A stretch of DNA of 64,000 bases from Rhizobium leucaenae USDA 9039 (GCF_000426285.1 NZ_AUFB01000005.1:62001-126000); one strand, 5' to 3'. Counted from the first letter of the stretch, positions 1 through 9,554 are shown. Numbers and translations are program-made. The notes: generated from the sequence alone by a model not told the origin.

Positions 1-999
1 ATCGACCGTCTCCGGCAGGAAAGCCGCATAGGCTGGCGGAATAAGGCCGGCGTCCGGCGTGAAGTGCTCCGCCCGCAGGCCGAAATTGATGCTGGAGGCC
101 TTTGTCAGACCATCCATCTTGAAATTGTAGTCCAAGGTCTTGAGGCCGACCTTCCCTTTATCGGTCGATACCAGCGCGTTGTTCAGCGTTACCGACTCGT
201 TCAGCGAACCGAAACCCGGCAAGGCGCGGCGCACCAGTTCCTCGAACTTTTCGCTGCCGCTCTCCGACAACTGTTTTGCTTTCACGTGCTGCACGAAGAA
301 GCGGATGAGTTCACGCAGTTCCTTCGCCGGTAAGCTCGTCGCGGTCACTTTGACATCGACGCTGTCAGCGCTGAGGTCGACGGATGGAGTTCCGGGTGTC
401 GCGATTTGTTCGCTGAGATGCTGCAGCGTGCCCTGCGATTGCAGGTCCACTTTGCCGGCTTCGCTGCTGTCGGTCACGGTATGGGTCAAGGATGCGCTGT
501 CGATGGTGGCATCCACCTTGCGTCCGGTATTTCTGCCGTTGCCGATGCTGGAGAACTTGGCGCCGTTGCTCTTCACCTGCATTGAGCGCATCATCTCGAT
601 CGTCGGATCGAAAATACCTTCAAGGGCGCTGGATGCGACCGAATAGGTCATGTCCGACGCGGGCGAATGAACGGAAGCATCCAGGCTATTGTCGCCCTTT
701 AGATGCCACCTGCCCTGATCAAGCGGCTGCGCGAATAGCGACAGCGGCTTCAAGCCGGTAACCGAAAACGCACTTGAGTTGATCTTGTCGAAGAATTTCG
801 CAAGATCATAGGTAATCTCGTATTGATCGCCCGCCGGTTTGACGACGACAAAACCGCTGCGGGCAAGATCGCGCGAGAGCGAATGCGTCAGGATACCGCG
901 GAGCTCCCTCGCGCCCTGCTCATTGACGTCCGCCGCCTGCGAAACGCCAACTAGACCGATGGAAAAAACTGCGGCGGCGGCGATAGTCTTGGGGCGCAT
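1..999 (-). CDS. Exported protein of unknown function (partial, C-terminus off the left edge)
   Basis: An open frame runs from an ATG at 999 leftwards to the window edge without a stop, giving at least 333 residues. The start is preceded by a purine-rich GGGAGAGG ribosome binding site. The first ~22 residues (MRPKTIAAAAVFSIGLVGVS then QAA) read as a cleavable Sec signal peptide, so the protein is probably periplasmic or envelope-bound. The remainder is a soluble, beta-rich-looking sequence with many Ser/Thr-Val stretches and no cysteine pairs or enzymatic motif that I recognise. The general look is that of the DUF2125/DUF945-type exported proteins of rhizobia, but I cannot assign a family with confidence. 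It is transcribed divergently from rplY. Confidence 0.8.
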   Translation of the reverse strand, partial: MRPKTIAAAAVFSIGLVGVSQAADVNEQGARELRGILTHSLSRDLARSGFVVVKPAGDQYEITYDLAKFFDKINSSAFSVTGLKPLSLFAQPLDQGRWHLKGDNSLDASVHSPASDMTYSVASSALEGIFDPTIEMMRSMQVKSNGAKFSSIGNGRNTGRKVDATIDSASLTHTVTDSSEAGKVDLQSQGTLQHLSEQIATPGTPSVDLSADSVDVKVTATSLPAKELRELIRFFVQHVKAKQLSESGSEKFEELVRRALPGFGSLNESVTLNNALVSTDKGKVGLKTLDYNFKMDGLTKASSINFGLRAEHFTPDAGLIPPAYAAFLPETVD

Positions 1000-1145
1000 A
1001 CCCGACCTCTCCCTTTGACGCTGATGAACTGAAATCGACTGTTGAAGAGGCCGAGCGTATATGTCAAGCCATTGATAGAAATAGCATCGTCGGCTCTTTA
1101 TCCTGAGTTGCAATGTCGTCACAGATGCGCTTTCTCCGGAGATGC

Positions 1146-1174
1146 TTGCACCGTCGGCCTCTTTGTATTATACG
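1146..1174 (+). promoter_or_regulatory. Probable sigma-70 promoter of rplY
   Basis: TTGCAC (1146-1151) and TATACG (1169-1174) are separated by exactly 17 bases and lie about 120 bases upstream of the rplY start. The long 5' leader that follows contains a small GC-rich hairpin around 1210-1235. The promoter is inferred from sequence only. Confidence 0.5.
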
Positions 1175-1293
1175 CCACGCGTCCGCGTAGACACCCTTGG
1201 AGGCAACGCGGATGAGGCAGGGCTTGCCCTCCTCCAGTTCGACCAGTTCCGATGAACGGCTGAACTCTCCAAATAACCTCGAAAGGAATAGCC

Positions 1294-1911
1294 ATGAGCC
1301 ACGAAAGCTACGAGCTCAAGGCCGAGGCGCGCGAACGGGTTGGTAAGGGGTCCGCCCGTGAACTTCGCCGCAACGGTTTCATTCCCGCTGTCATCTATGG
1401 TGACAAGCAGGCCCCCATTTCGATCGCTCTCAACACCAATGAGGTGACGAAGCGCATCCATGCCGGTGGTTTCCTCACCACGATCGCGACGATCGACGTC
1501 GACGGCAAGAAGATCAAGGTTCTGCCGAAGGACTACCAGCTCGATCCGGTCCGCGACTTCACGGTCCACGTCGATTTCCTGCGCGTCTCCGGCAATACCC
1601 AGGTGACCGTTGAAATCCCGGTTCACTTCGTCAACCACGAAAAGTCTCCGGGCCTCAAGGCTGGCGGCGTGCTGAACATCGTTCGCCACGAAGTCGAAGT
1701 CCACTGCCCGGCCGATGCGATCCCGGAATTCTTCACTGTTGATCTGTCCGGTCACAAGGGCGGCGCCAGCATCCACATCTCGGATATCGCCGTGCCGAAG
1801 GGCGTGTCCCCGGTCATCACCGACCGCGACTTCACGATTGCAACGATCGTCGCTCCGGCTGCCGGCCTTGCAGAGGAAGAAGAAGGCGGCGAAGAAGAAG
1901 CCAACGCTTAA
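1294..1911 (+). CDS. rplY: 50S ribosomal protein L25 (Ctc/TL5 type)
   Basis: The 205-residue protein is the long, two-domain form of L25. An N-terminal 5S-rRNA-binding domain (about residues 1-95, including [20 protein letters not shown]) is followed by a C-terminal TL5/Ctc beta domain and an acidic Glu-rich tail. It binds 5S rRNA in the large ribosomal subunit and is linked in many bacteria to general stress. The ATG at 1294 follows a good AAAGGA site. In most alphaproteobacteria rplY is directly followed by pth and ychF. Here the order is kept, but a terminator and two signalling genes sit between rplY and pth. Confidence 0.97.
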   Translation: MSHESYELKAEARERVGKGSARELRRNGFIPAVIYGDKQAPISIALNTNEVTKRIHAGGFLTTIATIDVDGKKIKVLPKDYQLDPVRDFTVHVDFLRVSGNTQVTVEIPVHFVNHEKSPGLKAGGVLNIVRHEVEVHCPADAIPEFFTVDLSGHKGGASIHISDIAVPKGVSPVITDRDFTIATIVAPAAGLAEEEEGGEEEANA

Positions 1912-1938
1912 TCGGCATCTTCATCGCGACGCATTCAG

Positions 1939-1970
1939 ACCCGCCTCCCCTCTGGGGACGGCGGGTTTTT
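1939..1970 (+). terminator. Rho-independent terminator of rplY
   Basis: ACCCGCC (1939-1945) pairs with GGCGGGT (1960-1966), with a loop that can itself pair CCCC with GGGG. A T-run follows directly. It lies 28 bases after the rplY stop and separates rplY from the GGDEF-EAL gene. Confidence 0.85.
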
Positions 1971-2157
1971 CATGTATAGATGCTAATAAAAGCAACTGAA
2001 AATCTAATTCTTTGTGAAATTAATACTCGATTTAAATCCATTAACTCCTCTGTTTTCAGCAACATTTAACAAATTCGTGAAAGTTTACGCGAAAGAGTTG
2101 TAGAGAACGGCCCAACCCGAAAATCAGCCGGTCTACGACTGGGGAGCAAGCGGAACT

Positions 2158-4524
2158 ATGAGCCATTCCGTCGAAAACAGGTTTTTCGCGATCGTCTGCG
2201 GCGCGTTGCTGGTTTTCGTCGCGCCGCTCTTCGTGTTGTTCCTCTTCCTTTCGTCCGAACGCGCCGAAAAAGAAATCAAAGATCATATCTCCGTCCTGCT
2301 CGTCGCCAACGCCCAGGCGCTCGCCAAACCGTTATGGGACCTTGACGAAGACAGCGTCACCCAAATCAGCGCGACGACGGTCGCCGAGGGTGCGATCGTC
2401 AAGGTCAACGTCCGCGACGTCTCCGGCCAGCTCGATGTCACGCAATCGACCATCCCGAGATCCTACAAGGGTCTCTTGGAGTCCATCGCCCGCCCGATCA
2501 TCTATAACGGCGTGGACGGCGCGAAAAATCTTGGCACCATCACTGTCTACTATCCGGCCCTCGGCCTCTTCGCCGGCTTGAAGAACGAGGAGATCGTCTT
2601 CATCTCGATCTTCATCTTCGCCGTGCTCACCGTCTTCGGCGCCGCCCTCATCGGCAACCGCATCTTCATCATCCAGCCGCTGATGCGGCTGACCCACGCC
2701 GTCGAAGCAACCCGGCGGCTCGGCTCGCGCCATCATGTGGACTGGCAGTCGAACGACGAAATGGGCCGCCTCGCCAGCAGCTTCAACGACATGCAGAGCA
2801 AGCTAGAGCGCGAGGAAACCGAACTAAAGCTCGCCCACCGCCGCGCCACCGACACCTACAACCTGACGCCGGCCATGCTCTTTTCGCTCGACAGGGACGA
2901 TTTCATCGCAGCCGTCAGCGACTATTGGCTGGCCGCTACCGGCTATGCCCGCTCTGAAGTGCTGGGACGTAAATTCGCAAGTCTGGTGCTGCCGGAATCG
3001 CGCGAGAAATACACCGATCGCAAGCGCAGCCGTTCGGACAGCGCCGCCCGTCTCGATGTTACGGTCAAATTCCTGTGTCGGGACGACCGGATCATGGACG
3101 TGCTGATCCTCGAGACGACGGCAATCCAGGATGGTGTTTCGCTCTCGGTCATGACCGATGTGACCGACCTCAAGCAGTCCGAGGACCGCAACCTCCGCCA
3201 GGCGATCACCGACCACCTGACCGGTCTTTTGAACCGCCAGGGTTTCGAAACGGCGCTCGACGCCAAGATCAACGAGGCGGATCTGCGCAAGCGCGAGCTC
3301 GCCTGCCTTTTCGTCGATCTCGACCGCTTCAAATGGATCAACGACAATATGGGGCATGCCGCCGGCGACGCGGCGCTGCGCGAGCTGGTTTCGCGCATGC
3401 AGGCACGATTGGTCCCCGGCGACATCGCCGCTCGCCTCGGCGGCGACGAATTCGCCATCCTGCTGCTTGCCGAAGATGCCGAGAAAAGAGCATTTGACAT
3501 GGCGGCGCGCATCGCCGAAGTCTTCGAGATGCCGTTCGGCGGTGATGCCCGCCTCAGCGCCAGCATCGGCATCGCCATCTATCCGCGCCATGCCGCCAAC
3601 GCCGCAGAACTGCTGCTGAAATCCGACATAGCGATGTATGCGAAAAAGCGCGATGGCAAGAACGGCGCGCAAATGTTCGACAACAGCATGCTGGACGATT
3701 CCCGCCGCCGTGCCGAGCTGGAGAATCATATCGAAAGCGGACTGAGTGACGACTGGTTCGAGGCGTATTTGCAGCCGATCGTCAATATCGATGATCGCTC
3801 CATCGCCGGCTTCGAGGCGCTGATGCGGCTGCATCACCCGCAGAAGGGCATCCTGCCGCCGGCACGGATCATCGACGTTGCCGAGGAGACCGGCTCGATC
3901 GTGCGGATCGGCAATCGCATTATGGAAAAGGCGATCTCCCATTTCGCCCGCCTCTCACGCCTCGACGGCATGGAGAATACCTACCTCGCCATCAATTTCT
4001 CGCCGCTGCAGTTCGAGTCCGGGCTGCCGATGCGCATCGCGGCCCTGCTCTCCCGCCATGATATCCGCCCGGAACGCGTCGTAGTCGAAATTACCGAAGC
4101 CGTGCTGATGGACGACAATCCGGAGACGCGCACGGTCATCAACGAGATCTGCCGCTTTGGCTGCCGCATCGCGCTCGACGACTTCGGCACCGGCTACTCG
4201 TCGCTGAGCTATATCAACCGCTTCCCGGTCGACATCATCAAGATCGACCAATCCTTCGTCCGCGCCATCAACGACATTGCCTCCGATGTCAGCGCCAAGA
4301 GCCGCATGCTGGTCGAAAGCATCACGACACTGTCGCACAAGATGAACTGCACCGTTATCGCGGAAGGCATCGAGACCGAGGAAGAATGCGCAACACTGCG
4401 GGCCATGGGGCTCGATTACGGCCAGGGCTATTTGTTCCACCGACCGCAGCATCCGAACGATCTGATGAAGGCGCTTGCGGGACCGCGCGCTGATTACCTC
4501 ACCCCTGTGGCGCAAGCATCATAG
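2158..4524 (+). CDS. Membrane-bound GGDEF-EAL protein (HAMP-PAS-GGDEF-EAL)
   Basis: This 788-residue protein should make and/or degrade cyclic di-GMP. Domains in order are: TM1 (about 9-32), a periplasmic sensor of ~110 residues containing LAKPLWDLDEDS, TM2 (about 144-170), HAMP (to ~223), PAS (about 235-345), GGDEF (about 350-505) and EAL (about 520-770). The cyclase signature RLGGDEFA is intact. The allosteric I-site looks degenerate, with VPGD where RxxD is expected. The EAL domain keeps the key motifs: FEALMRL, INFSPLQFE, EITEAVL, DDFGTGYSS, KIDQSF and AEGIETEE. Phosphodiesterase activity is therefore likely, and cyclase activity is possible. The next gene, 16 bases downstream, encodes a periplasmic binding protein that could feed ligand information to the sensor domain. 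Confidence 0.93.
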   Translation: MSHSVENRFFAIVCGALLVFVAPLFVLFLFLSSERAEKEIKDHISVLLVANAQALAKPLWDLDEDSVTQISATTVAEGAIVKVNVRDVSGQLDVTQSTIPRSYKGLLESIARPIIYNGVDGAKNLGTITVYYPALGLFAGLKNEEIVFISIFIFAVLTVFGAALIGNRIFIIQPLMRLTHAVEATRRLGSRHHVDWQSNDEMGRLASSFNDMQSKLEREETELKLAHRRATDTYNLTPAMLFSLDRDDFIAAVSDYWLAATGYARSEVLGRKFASLVLPESREKYTDRKRSRSDSAARLDVTVKFLCRDDRIMDVLILETTAIQDGVSLSVMTDVTDLKQSEDRNLRQAITDHLTGLLNRQGFETALDAKINEADLRKRELACLFVDLDRFKWINDNMGHAAGDAALRELVSRMQARLVPGDIAARLGGDEFAILLLAEDAEKRAFDMAARIAEVFEMPFGGDARLSASIGIAIYPRHAANAAELLLKSDIAMYAKKRDGKNGAQMFDNSMLDDSRRRAELENHIESGLSDDWFEAYLQPIVNIDDRSIAGFEALMRLHHPQKGILPPARIIDVAEETGSIVRIGNRIMEKAISHFARLSRLDGMENTYLAINFSPLQFESGLPMRIAALLSRHDIRPERVVVEITEAVLMDDNPETRTVINEICRFGCRIALDDFGTGYSSLSYINRFPVDIIKIDQSFVRAINDIASDVSAKSRMLVESITTLSHKMNCTVIAEGIETEEECATLRAMGLDYGQGYLFHRPQHPNDLMKALAGPRADYLTPVAQAS

Positions 4525-4540
4525 CAAGACGAGGAACGAC

Positions 4541-5272
4541 ATGCGAAAACTGCTGCTCCTGGTATTTTTCAGCCTGTCCTCCCTCACGCTCCTCCACGGG
4601 GCGCAAGCCGCAACTGTGAACTTTACCACGGAAGAATATCCGCCCTTCAACTATCGCGACGGCAAGACTCCCGTCGGCGCGACTGTCGAGCAGGTGGAAA
4701 AGATAATGACGGACATCGGCGTCGACTATTCGATCGAGGTGCTGCCCTGGGCGCGAGCCTATAATGAGGCACTGACGGCACCGATGACCTGCGTCTTTGT
4801 GGCCGCTCACAACAGTGAGCGCGACAAGCTGTTCAAATGGGTCGAGCCGCTGCTAGTCGATCGCAACGTCCTGATCAAGCATACCGGATCCAACGTCACC
4901 GCCACCACGCTTGACGAAGCCCGGAAGTATCTCGTCGGCACATGGCGGGGCGATTATACCGAGACCACGTTACGGCAAGCCGATTTTGCACGGATCGATA
5001 TCGGCGCCGACTTCAAGGCGACGCTCAAAAAGCTGATGAGCGACCGTATCGACCTGATGCCGATATCCGAATTCTATTTTGACAAGTTGAAACTGGACGG
5101 AGACGCCGTTGAAAAGGTCACCATTCTCTCCGAACAGCCGATGAGCATCGCCTGCCACAAGGATTTCCCGAACGATCTTCTGAAGAAGATGCAGGCCGCG
5201 CTCGACAAGCTGATCGCCGACGGCACGCAGAAGCAGATATTCCTGAAGTACGGCCTGCACCTCGGCAACTGA
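4541..5272 (+). CDS. Periplasmic solute-binding protein, family 3 (SBP_bac_3)
   Basis: This 243-residue protein has a clear Sec signal (MRKLLLLVFFSLSSLTLL ending in AQA) and then a family-3 amino-acid/opine-type binding fold. Hallmarks are FTTEEYPPFNYRDG near the mature N-terminus, VLPWARAYNEAL, LVGTWRGDY and SIACHKDFP. The start at 4541 has a GAGGA site. No permease or ATPase gene is adjacent, so it is probably not part of a local ABC importer. It follows the GGDEF-EAL gene by 16 bases and is almost certainly cotranscribed. This suggests it senses a ligand in the periplasm for that receptor (inference). The nature of the ligand cannot be read from sequence. Confidence 0.88.
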   Translation: MRKLLLLVFFSLSSLTLLHGAQAATVNFTTEEYPPFNYRDGKTPVGATVEQVEKIMTDIGVDYSIEVLPWARAYNEALTAPMTCVFVAAHNSERDKLFKWVEPLLVDRNVLIKHTGSNVTATTLDEARKYLVGTWRGDYTETTLRQADFARIDIGADFKATLKKLMSDRIDLMPISEFYFDKLKLDGDAVEKVTILSEQPMSIACHKDFPNDLLKKMQAALDKLIADGTQKQIFLKYGLHLGN

Positions 5273-5347
5273 CGCGGTTGCTGCCTTGACTTTGCCGCCA
5301 ATTCGCTGTCGTGAAGGGCATCGGCATTTTCCAAGGGGTGAAGCGCA

Positions 5348-6064
5348 ATGCTTCTTATCGCGGGTCTCGGCAATCCCGGCGCCAAATATCAGGGCAACCG
5401 TCACAATATCGGCTTCATGGCCGTCGACGCGATCCATCGCCGCCACAGCTTTTCGCCCTGGTCGAAAAAATTCCGGGCGGAGATTGCGGAAGGCGAACTT
5501 GGCGGCCAGAAGGTTCTGCTGATCAAGCCGCAGACCTTCATGAATCTTTCCGGCGAATCCGTTGGCGAGGCCATGCGCTTCTACAAGCTGGAGCCTTCCG
5601 ATCTCGTCGTGATCTATGACGAACTCGATCTCCCAGCCGGCAAGGCAAGGCTGAAGACCGGCGGCGGCCATGGCGGCCATAACGGCATCAAATCGATCGA
5701 TGCCCATTGCGGCAGGGAATATCGGCGGCTGCGTCTCGGCATCGGTCATCCCGGCGTCAAGGAGTTGGTGCACAATCACGTGCTCGGCGATTTCGCCAAG
5801 GCGGACCGGACCTGGCTGGAACCGCTGTTCGACGCGCTCGCCGACAATGCCGACATGCTGGTGCGCGGCGAAGATTCGCAGCTCATGAACAAGATCGCCC
5901 TTGCTCTCGGTGGCAAGGCGGAAGAAGAGACGCCAAAGCCGGAAAAGAAGGCCGTGGCCAAATCGCACATTCACCAGGCCCGCAGCCACAACCAGTCGCG
6001 GATACCCGAGAGCGGCCCGATGGCCGAGATGCTGAAGAGAATGTTCGGCAAAAAGGACGATTGA
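5348..6064 (+). CDS. pth: Peptidyl-tRNA hydrolase
   Basis: Pth cleaves peptidyl-tRNA released from stalled ribosomes and recycles tRNA in the cytoplasm. The 238-residue sequence carries the family signatures [18 protein letters not shown] (with the catalytic His), QTFMNLSG and [20 protein letters not shown] (with the catalytic Asp). A basic, charged C-terminal extension of ~45 residues (after [11 protein letters not shown]) goes beyond the ~195-residue E. coli length and is common in rhizobial Pth. The start at 5348 has an AAGG site. The GNAT gene follows after a single base, so the two are cotranscribed. Confidence 0.97.
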   Translation: MLLIAGLGNPGAKYQGNRHNIGFMAVDAIHRRHSFSPWSKKFRAEIAEGELGGQKVLLIKPQTFMNLSGESVGEAMRFYKLEPSDLVVIYDELDLPAGKARLKTGGGHGGHNGIKSIDAHCGREYRRLRLGIGHPGVKELVHNHVLGDFAKADRTWLEPLFDALADNADMLVRGEDSQLMNKIALALGGKAEEETPKPEKKAVAKSHIHQARSHNQSRIPESGPMAEMLKRMFGKKDD

Positions 6065-6065
6065 A

Positions 6066-6545
6066 ATGGCGCAGGCAGCACGAGACAGGGCTGCGGATAT
6101 TGTGATCCGCCCAGCCTCCGCCGGCGACCTGCCGACGCTGCTGGCTCTCTACCGCCATCTCAACCATGACGATCCCGACATGGATTCGGGGTTTGCGGAG
6201 GACCGCTTCGCAGCGATTTTGGCCCATCCAGGCATGACGATCTTCATCGCCTTCGAAGGCGACATCGCCGTTTCATCGGTCACCCTGGTCGTTATCCCTA
6301 ACCTGACACGGCGTGGCGCTTCCTATGCGCTGATCGAAAACGTCGTCACGCACACCGATTACCGCCAGCGCGGCCTTGCACGAGCACTGATCAAAACAGC
6401 CATAGCAAGGGCCTGGGAGAAGAATTGCTATAAAGTGATGCTGCTGACTGGCTCCAAGGATCCGGCGACGTTGCGCTTCTATGCCAATTGCGGCTTCACG
6501 CAGCACAAGACCGGCTTTCAGATCCGGCGCCCTGCGGCAGGCTGA
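6066..6545 (+). CDS. GNAT-family N-acetyltransferase
   Basis: This 159-residue single-domain protein has the acetyl-CoA-binding motif A pattern (VVTHTDYRQRGLARALI) and a C-terminal TGSKDPATLRFYANCGF typical of GNAT enzymes. It starts one base after the pth stop and is most likely translated from the same mRNA. The substrate is unknown. GNAT genes beside pth may act on small molecules, amino acids or tRNA-related substrates, but the sequence does not decide this. Confidence 0.9.
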   Translation: MAQAARDRAADIVIRPASAGDLPTLLALYRHLNHDDPDMDSGFAEDRFAAILAHPGMTIFIAFEGDIAVSSVTLVVIPNLTRRGASYALIENVVTHTDYRQRGLARALIKTAIARAWEKNCYKVMLLTGSKDPATLRFYANCGFTQHKTGFQIRRPAAG

Positions 6546-6559
6546 ATCCCTTCCCGAGC

Positions 6560-6871
6560 TTATTCCTCCGGTTCCGTGGTGAACATCAGCGGAAAACCGG
6601 CGCTTTTCGCCAGATCGATCGCTTCCTGTGCCTTGGTTTCGGCAATATCCCTGGCACAGACCATCACCACGCAGGTGCCGAGCTTATGCGCGGTCATCAT
6701 GACACGATAGCCCGTCTCCTCGCTCATCCGGAAGACGGTCTTCAGCACCATGATGACGAATTCACGTGGCGTGTAATCGTCATTGACGAGAATGATCTTG
6801 TAAAGCTTCGGCCGATCGAGCTTCGGCTTCACTTTAGTCTTTGGTTTTAGGACGACATCATTGTCACTCAT
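6560..6871 (-). CDS. clpS: ATP-dependent Clp protease adaptor ClpS (second rhizobial type, ClpS2)
   Basis: ClpS delivers N-degron substrates to ClpA-ClpP. The 103-residue protein has the core YKIILVNDDYTPREFV, MTAHKLGTCVV and a C-terminal SAGFPLMFTTEPEE. The NDD and TP residues expected at the N-degron pocket are present. I start it at the ATG at 6871 (MSDNDVVLKP), because an upstream in-frame extension has no similarity to the family. The short Lys/Pro-rich N-terminus matches the second ClpS paralogue of Agrobacterium-type genomes, rather than the form encoded beside clpA. It converges on the GNAT gene with 14 bases between the stops. Confidence 0.95.
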   Translation of the reverse strand: MSDNDVVLKPKTKVKPKLDRPKLYKIILVNDDYTPREFVIMVLKTVFRMSEETGYRVMMTAHKLGTCVVMVCARDIAETKAQEAIDLAKSAGFPLMFTTEPEE

Positions 6872-7129
6872 CGGGCTCACCGTTGATGACAGGAAAAAGG
6901 ATTTGGGGCTGATAACCAATTTATACGGCACTGCAACCGGTCATTCAAGGAAAACAACGTTTTCAGGGCAACCGCCAGATCAATCGATCGTGAGGAACAG
7001 CTCCAATTGCTGGCTCGTCCGCCTTTCCTTCTCTATAGAAAAACGGCGCATCCGCCTTGCAAGGCTTGACCCGCAACGGCCCTTCGCCCATACGCACAGC
7101 AAAGTTTTTCAAGATATGGACAAGGTGCC

Positions 7130-8233
7130 ATGGGTTTCAAATGCGGTATCGTCGGATTGCCGAATGTCGGCAAGTCCACTCTGTTCAATGCGCTGACCAA
7201 GACGGCGGCGGCGCAGGCGGCGAATTATCCCTTCTGCACGATCGAGCCGAACACGGGTGAAGTCGCGGTTCCCGATCCGCGCATGCGCAAGCTTGCTGAC
7301 ATTGCCAAGTCGAAGGAGCTGATCCCGACGCGCATCTCCTTCGTCGACATCGCCGGTCTCGTACGCGGCGCGTCGAAGGGCGAAGGCTTGGGCAACCAGT
7401 TCCTCGCCAATATCCGCGAAGTCGACGCCATCGTTCATGTGCTGCGCTGCTTCGAAGACAGCGACATCACCCATGTCGAAGGTCGCATCAATCCGGTGGC
7501 CGATGCCGAGACGATCGAGACCGAGCTGATGCTCGCCGACCTTGAGAGCCTGGAGCGCCGCACCGAACAGACACGCAAGCGCGCCGCCGGCAAGGACAAG
7601 GAGTCCATGGCGATGCTGCCGCTCATGGAAGCCTCTCTGAAGCTCCTGAATGAAGGCAAGCCAGTTCGCACCCTACTCTCGAAGCTCGACGCCGAGGAAA
7701 CCCGCATCCTCAAGGGTCTGAATCTGCTAACCTCGCACCCCGTCCTCTATGTCTGCAATGTCGCAGAGGCCGATGCCGCGACCGGTAACGAGCACACGGC
7801 CGCCGTGGCCACCATGGCGAAGGAACAGAATTCCGAAGTGGTGATCATTTCCGCCGCCATCGAAGCGGAAGTTGCGCAGCTTCCCGAAGACGAATCCACG
7901 GAATTCCTCTCCGCTCTCGGCCTCGACGAAGCCGGTCTCGACCGGCTGATCCGTGCCGGCTACAAGCTGCTGCACCTCATCACCTATTTCACCGTCGGCC
8001 CGAAGGAAACGCGTGCCTGGACGATCGAAACCGGCACCAAGGCCCCCCAGGCCGCCGGCGTCATTCATTCGGATTTCGAACGCGGCTTCATTCGCGCCAA
8101 TACCATCGCCTATGACGATTACATCGCCTACAACGGCGAAACAGGCGCCAAGGAAGCGGGCAAGGCACGCGACGAAGGCAAGGAATATGTCGTCCAGGAC
8201 GGCGACGTCATCCATTTCCGCTTCAATACGTAA
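7130..8233 (+). CDS. ychF: Redox-regulated P-loop ATPase YchF
   Basis: This Obg-family P-loop NTPase has 367 residues and binds ATP in preference to GTP in characterised members. It associates with ribosomes and is linked to oxidative-stress control. Visible motifs are GLPNVGKSTLFNALT (G1), NYPFCTIEPN, DIAGLVRGASKGEGLGN (G3 region), a coiled-coil insertion around residues 130-200, and a C-terminal TGS domain ending KARDEGKEYVVQDGDVIHFR. The start at 7130 follows an AAGG site. Proximity to rplY and pth is a conserved alphaproteobacterial arrangement. Confidence 0.97.
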   Translation: MGFKCGIVGLPNVGKSTLFNALTKTAAAQAANYPFCTIEPNTGEVAVPDPRMRKLADIAKSKELIPTRISFVDIAGLVRGASKGEGLGNQFLANIREVDAIVHVLRCFEDSDITHVEGRINPVADAETIETELMLADLESLERRTEQTRKRAAGKDKESMAMLPLMEASLKLLNEGKPVRTLLSKLDAEETRILKGLNLLTSHPVLYVCNVAEADAATGNEHTAAVATMAKEQNSEVVIISAAIEAEVAQLPEDESTEFLSALGLDEAGLDRLIRAGYKLLHLITYFTVGPKETRAWTIETGTKAPQAAGVIHSDFERGFIRANTIAYDDYIAYNGETGAKEAGKARDEGKEYVVQDGDVIHFRFNT

Positions 8234-8249
8234 GACATGATTGCCGGCC

Positions 8250-9374
8250 TCATCGGAGCGCCGGCAACCTTCCCTGGACGGATGCCGGCAGCAGTTGCAG
8301 GACAGCGCGGCGCAGATGCGGCCAGCCGACGCCGATCACCAGCACGATCAAGCCGACGATCATCAGGACGATGAAGCTGACCTTGTCGAGCCCGGCATTG
8401 TTCTGCCGCAAAATGACACCGATCGCGACACCGAGTGACATCAGCCCTGCAGTGACGAAAGCACGTCTGTCGATGATCAGGCCTACCAGCATCATGATCA
8501 CCACAATGGCGACGATCGTCAGCGCCTGCGCATAGCCGCCATGCTCGACGGTGGCGGACAAAAACGTGCCGCTGTTGCCGACCTCGAACTGAAATGCCAG
8601 CAGGATCGCGGTGTAAAGCAGCGCCGGCGCCGTCACCAGATGCAGCCAGAAAGCCACGTCCGAGCGACGTGTGCTGCGATTGCGATCGCTGAGATCAAAC
8701 CGCATCGCCACAGCAAACGCCCCCAGCGCCGCAGCAAACATGATGCCGAGCGACGGCAGCGGATAATTCAGCACGACATTCGATACGCCGGTAGCAACGC
8801 CGATCAGATAGAAGACCGCGGCGAGCGATAACGTGAACAGTGAGCAGAGAAGCATCGCCAGCGACAGCGGCACGCGATAGCGCCAATAATACAGAGCAAG
8901 CAGTGGCGGGAACGGCAAGGCGATCGTGATCCAAGAGGTCATGAGGCCCGGATCGCCGGCATTCTGCGTGCCGAAATGCATCACAGCGACCCAAAAGATC
9001 CAATGGACCAACGCGATCGTCAGCACGACGGCGGGAAGTGCCAGGCGTTGGCGACGGACCAGGATTTCGGCGAGAATGATAATGGCCGGCAGCGGCCCGT
9101 AATAGCCGGTGAGCCCCCACAAGCCGACAAGCAGGACGATGATGCCGATGGTGATCAGCACGTCATGAAAGCCGCGGATGAAACGCGGCGCTTCGCTGTC
9201 CTCCAGCGGGTTCGCGGCATCGTCTTCGCGGGGCTGTGAAAGATCGTTCCTGACGGGAGCCGCTTTAATGCCAATATTTCGCTCGGCCAAATAAGGCAAA
9301 AGCCGGGCCGCCTGATCCGAGGAGATGATCCCCTCGCCGGCGGCGCCTTCCAGCGCGGTCTTGAGATCGCTCAT
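8250..9374 (-). CDS. Polytopic membrane protein, DUF2157-like
   Basis: This 374-residue protein begins with a soluble ~70-residue segment (MSDLKTALEGAAGEGIISSD) of the kind found in DUF2157 proteins. About 10-11 hydrophobic helices follow, the first being VLITIGIIVLLVGLWGLTGY. I chose the ATG at 9374, because the frame's upstream extension has no membrane or domain character. Function is unknown; there are no transporter or enzyme motifs that I recognise. Its stop lies within a perfect 8-bp inverted repeat (TTGCCGGC at 8241-8248 and GCCGGCAA at 8260-8267) that may help terminate both it and the convergent ychF. Confidence 0.75.
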   Translation of the reverse strand: MSDLKTALEGAAGEGIISSDQAARLLPYLAERNIGIKAAPVRNDLSQPREDDAANPLEDSEAPRFIRGFHDVLITIGIIVLLVGLWGLTGYYGPLPAIIILAEILVRRQRLALPAVVLTIALVHWIFWVAVMHFGTQNAGDPGLMTSWITIALPFPPLLALYYWRYRVPLSLAMLLCSLFTLSLAAVFYLIGVATGVSNVVLNYPLPSLGIMFAAALGAFAVAMRFDLSDRNRSTRRSDVAFWLHLVTAPALLYTAILLAFQFEVGNSGTFLSATVEHGGYAQALTIVAIVVIMMLVGLIIDRRAFVTAGLMSLGVAIGVILRQNNAGLDKVSFIVLMIVGLIVLVIGVGWPHLRRAVLQLLPASVQGRLPALR

Positions 9375-9554
9375 GTCTATTCCTGCCTGATGATATCGTT
9401 GCCAAGCCTCATCATATCGCCGGTGCACAATCAAGGGCTGCGAAGCGCTGGCACCATTCGCCGCGCCTGTTTTCCCATCGCGGCCATGAAAATGCTTGCG
9501 CCATTGCCGCCTGACATGCGATTGCGCACGGGAATGAAGAAGTCGGTGACGGGT

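Noticed and set aside
1200..1240. Small ORF and hairpin in the rplY leader as an autoregulatory site
   Set aside because: The stem is short and interrupted and the ORF overlaps rplY out of frame; too weak to call.
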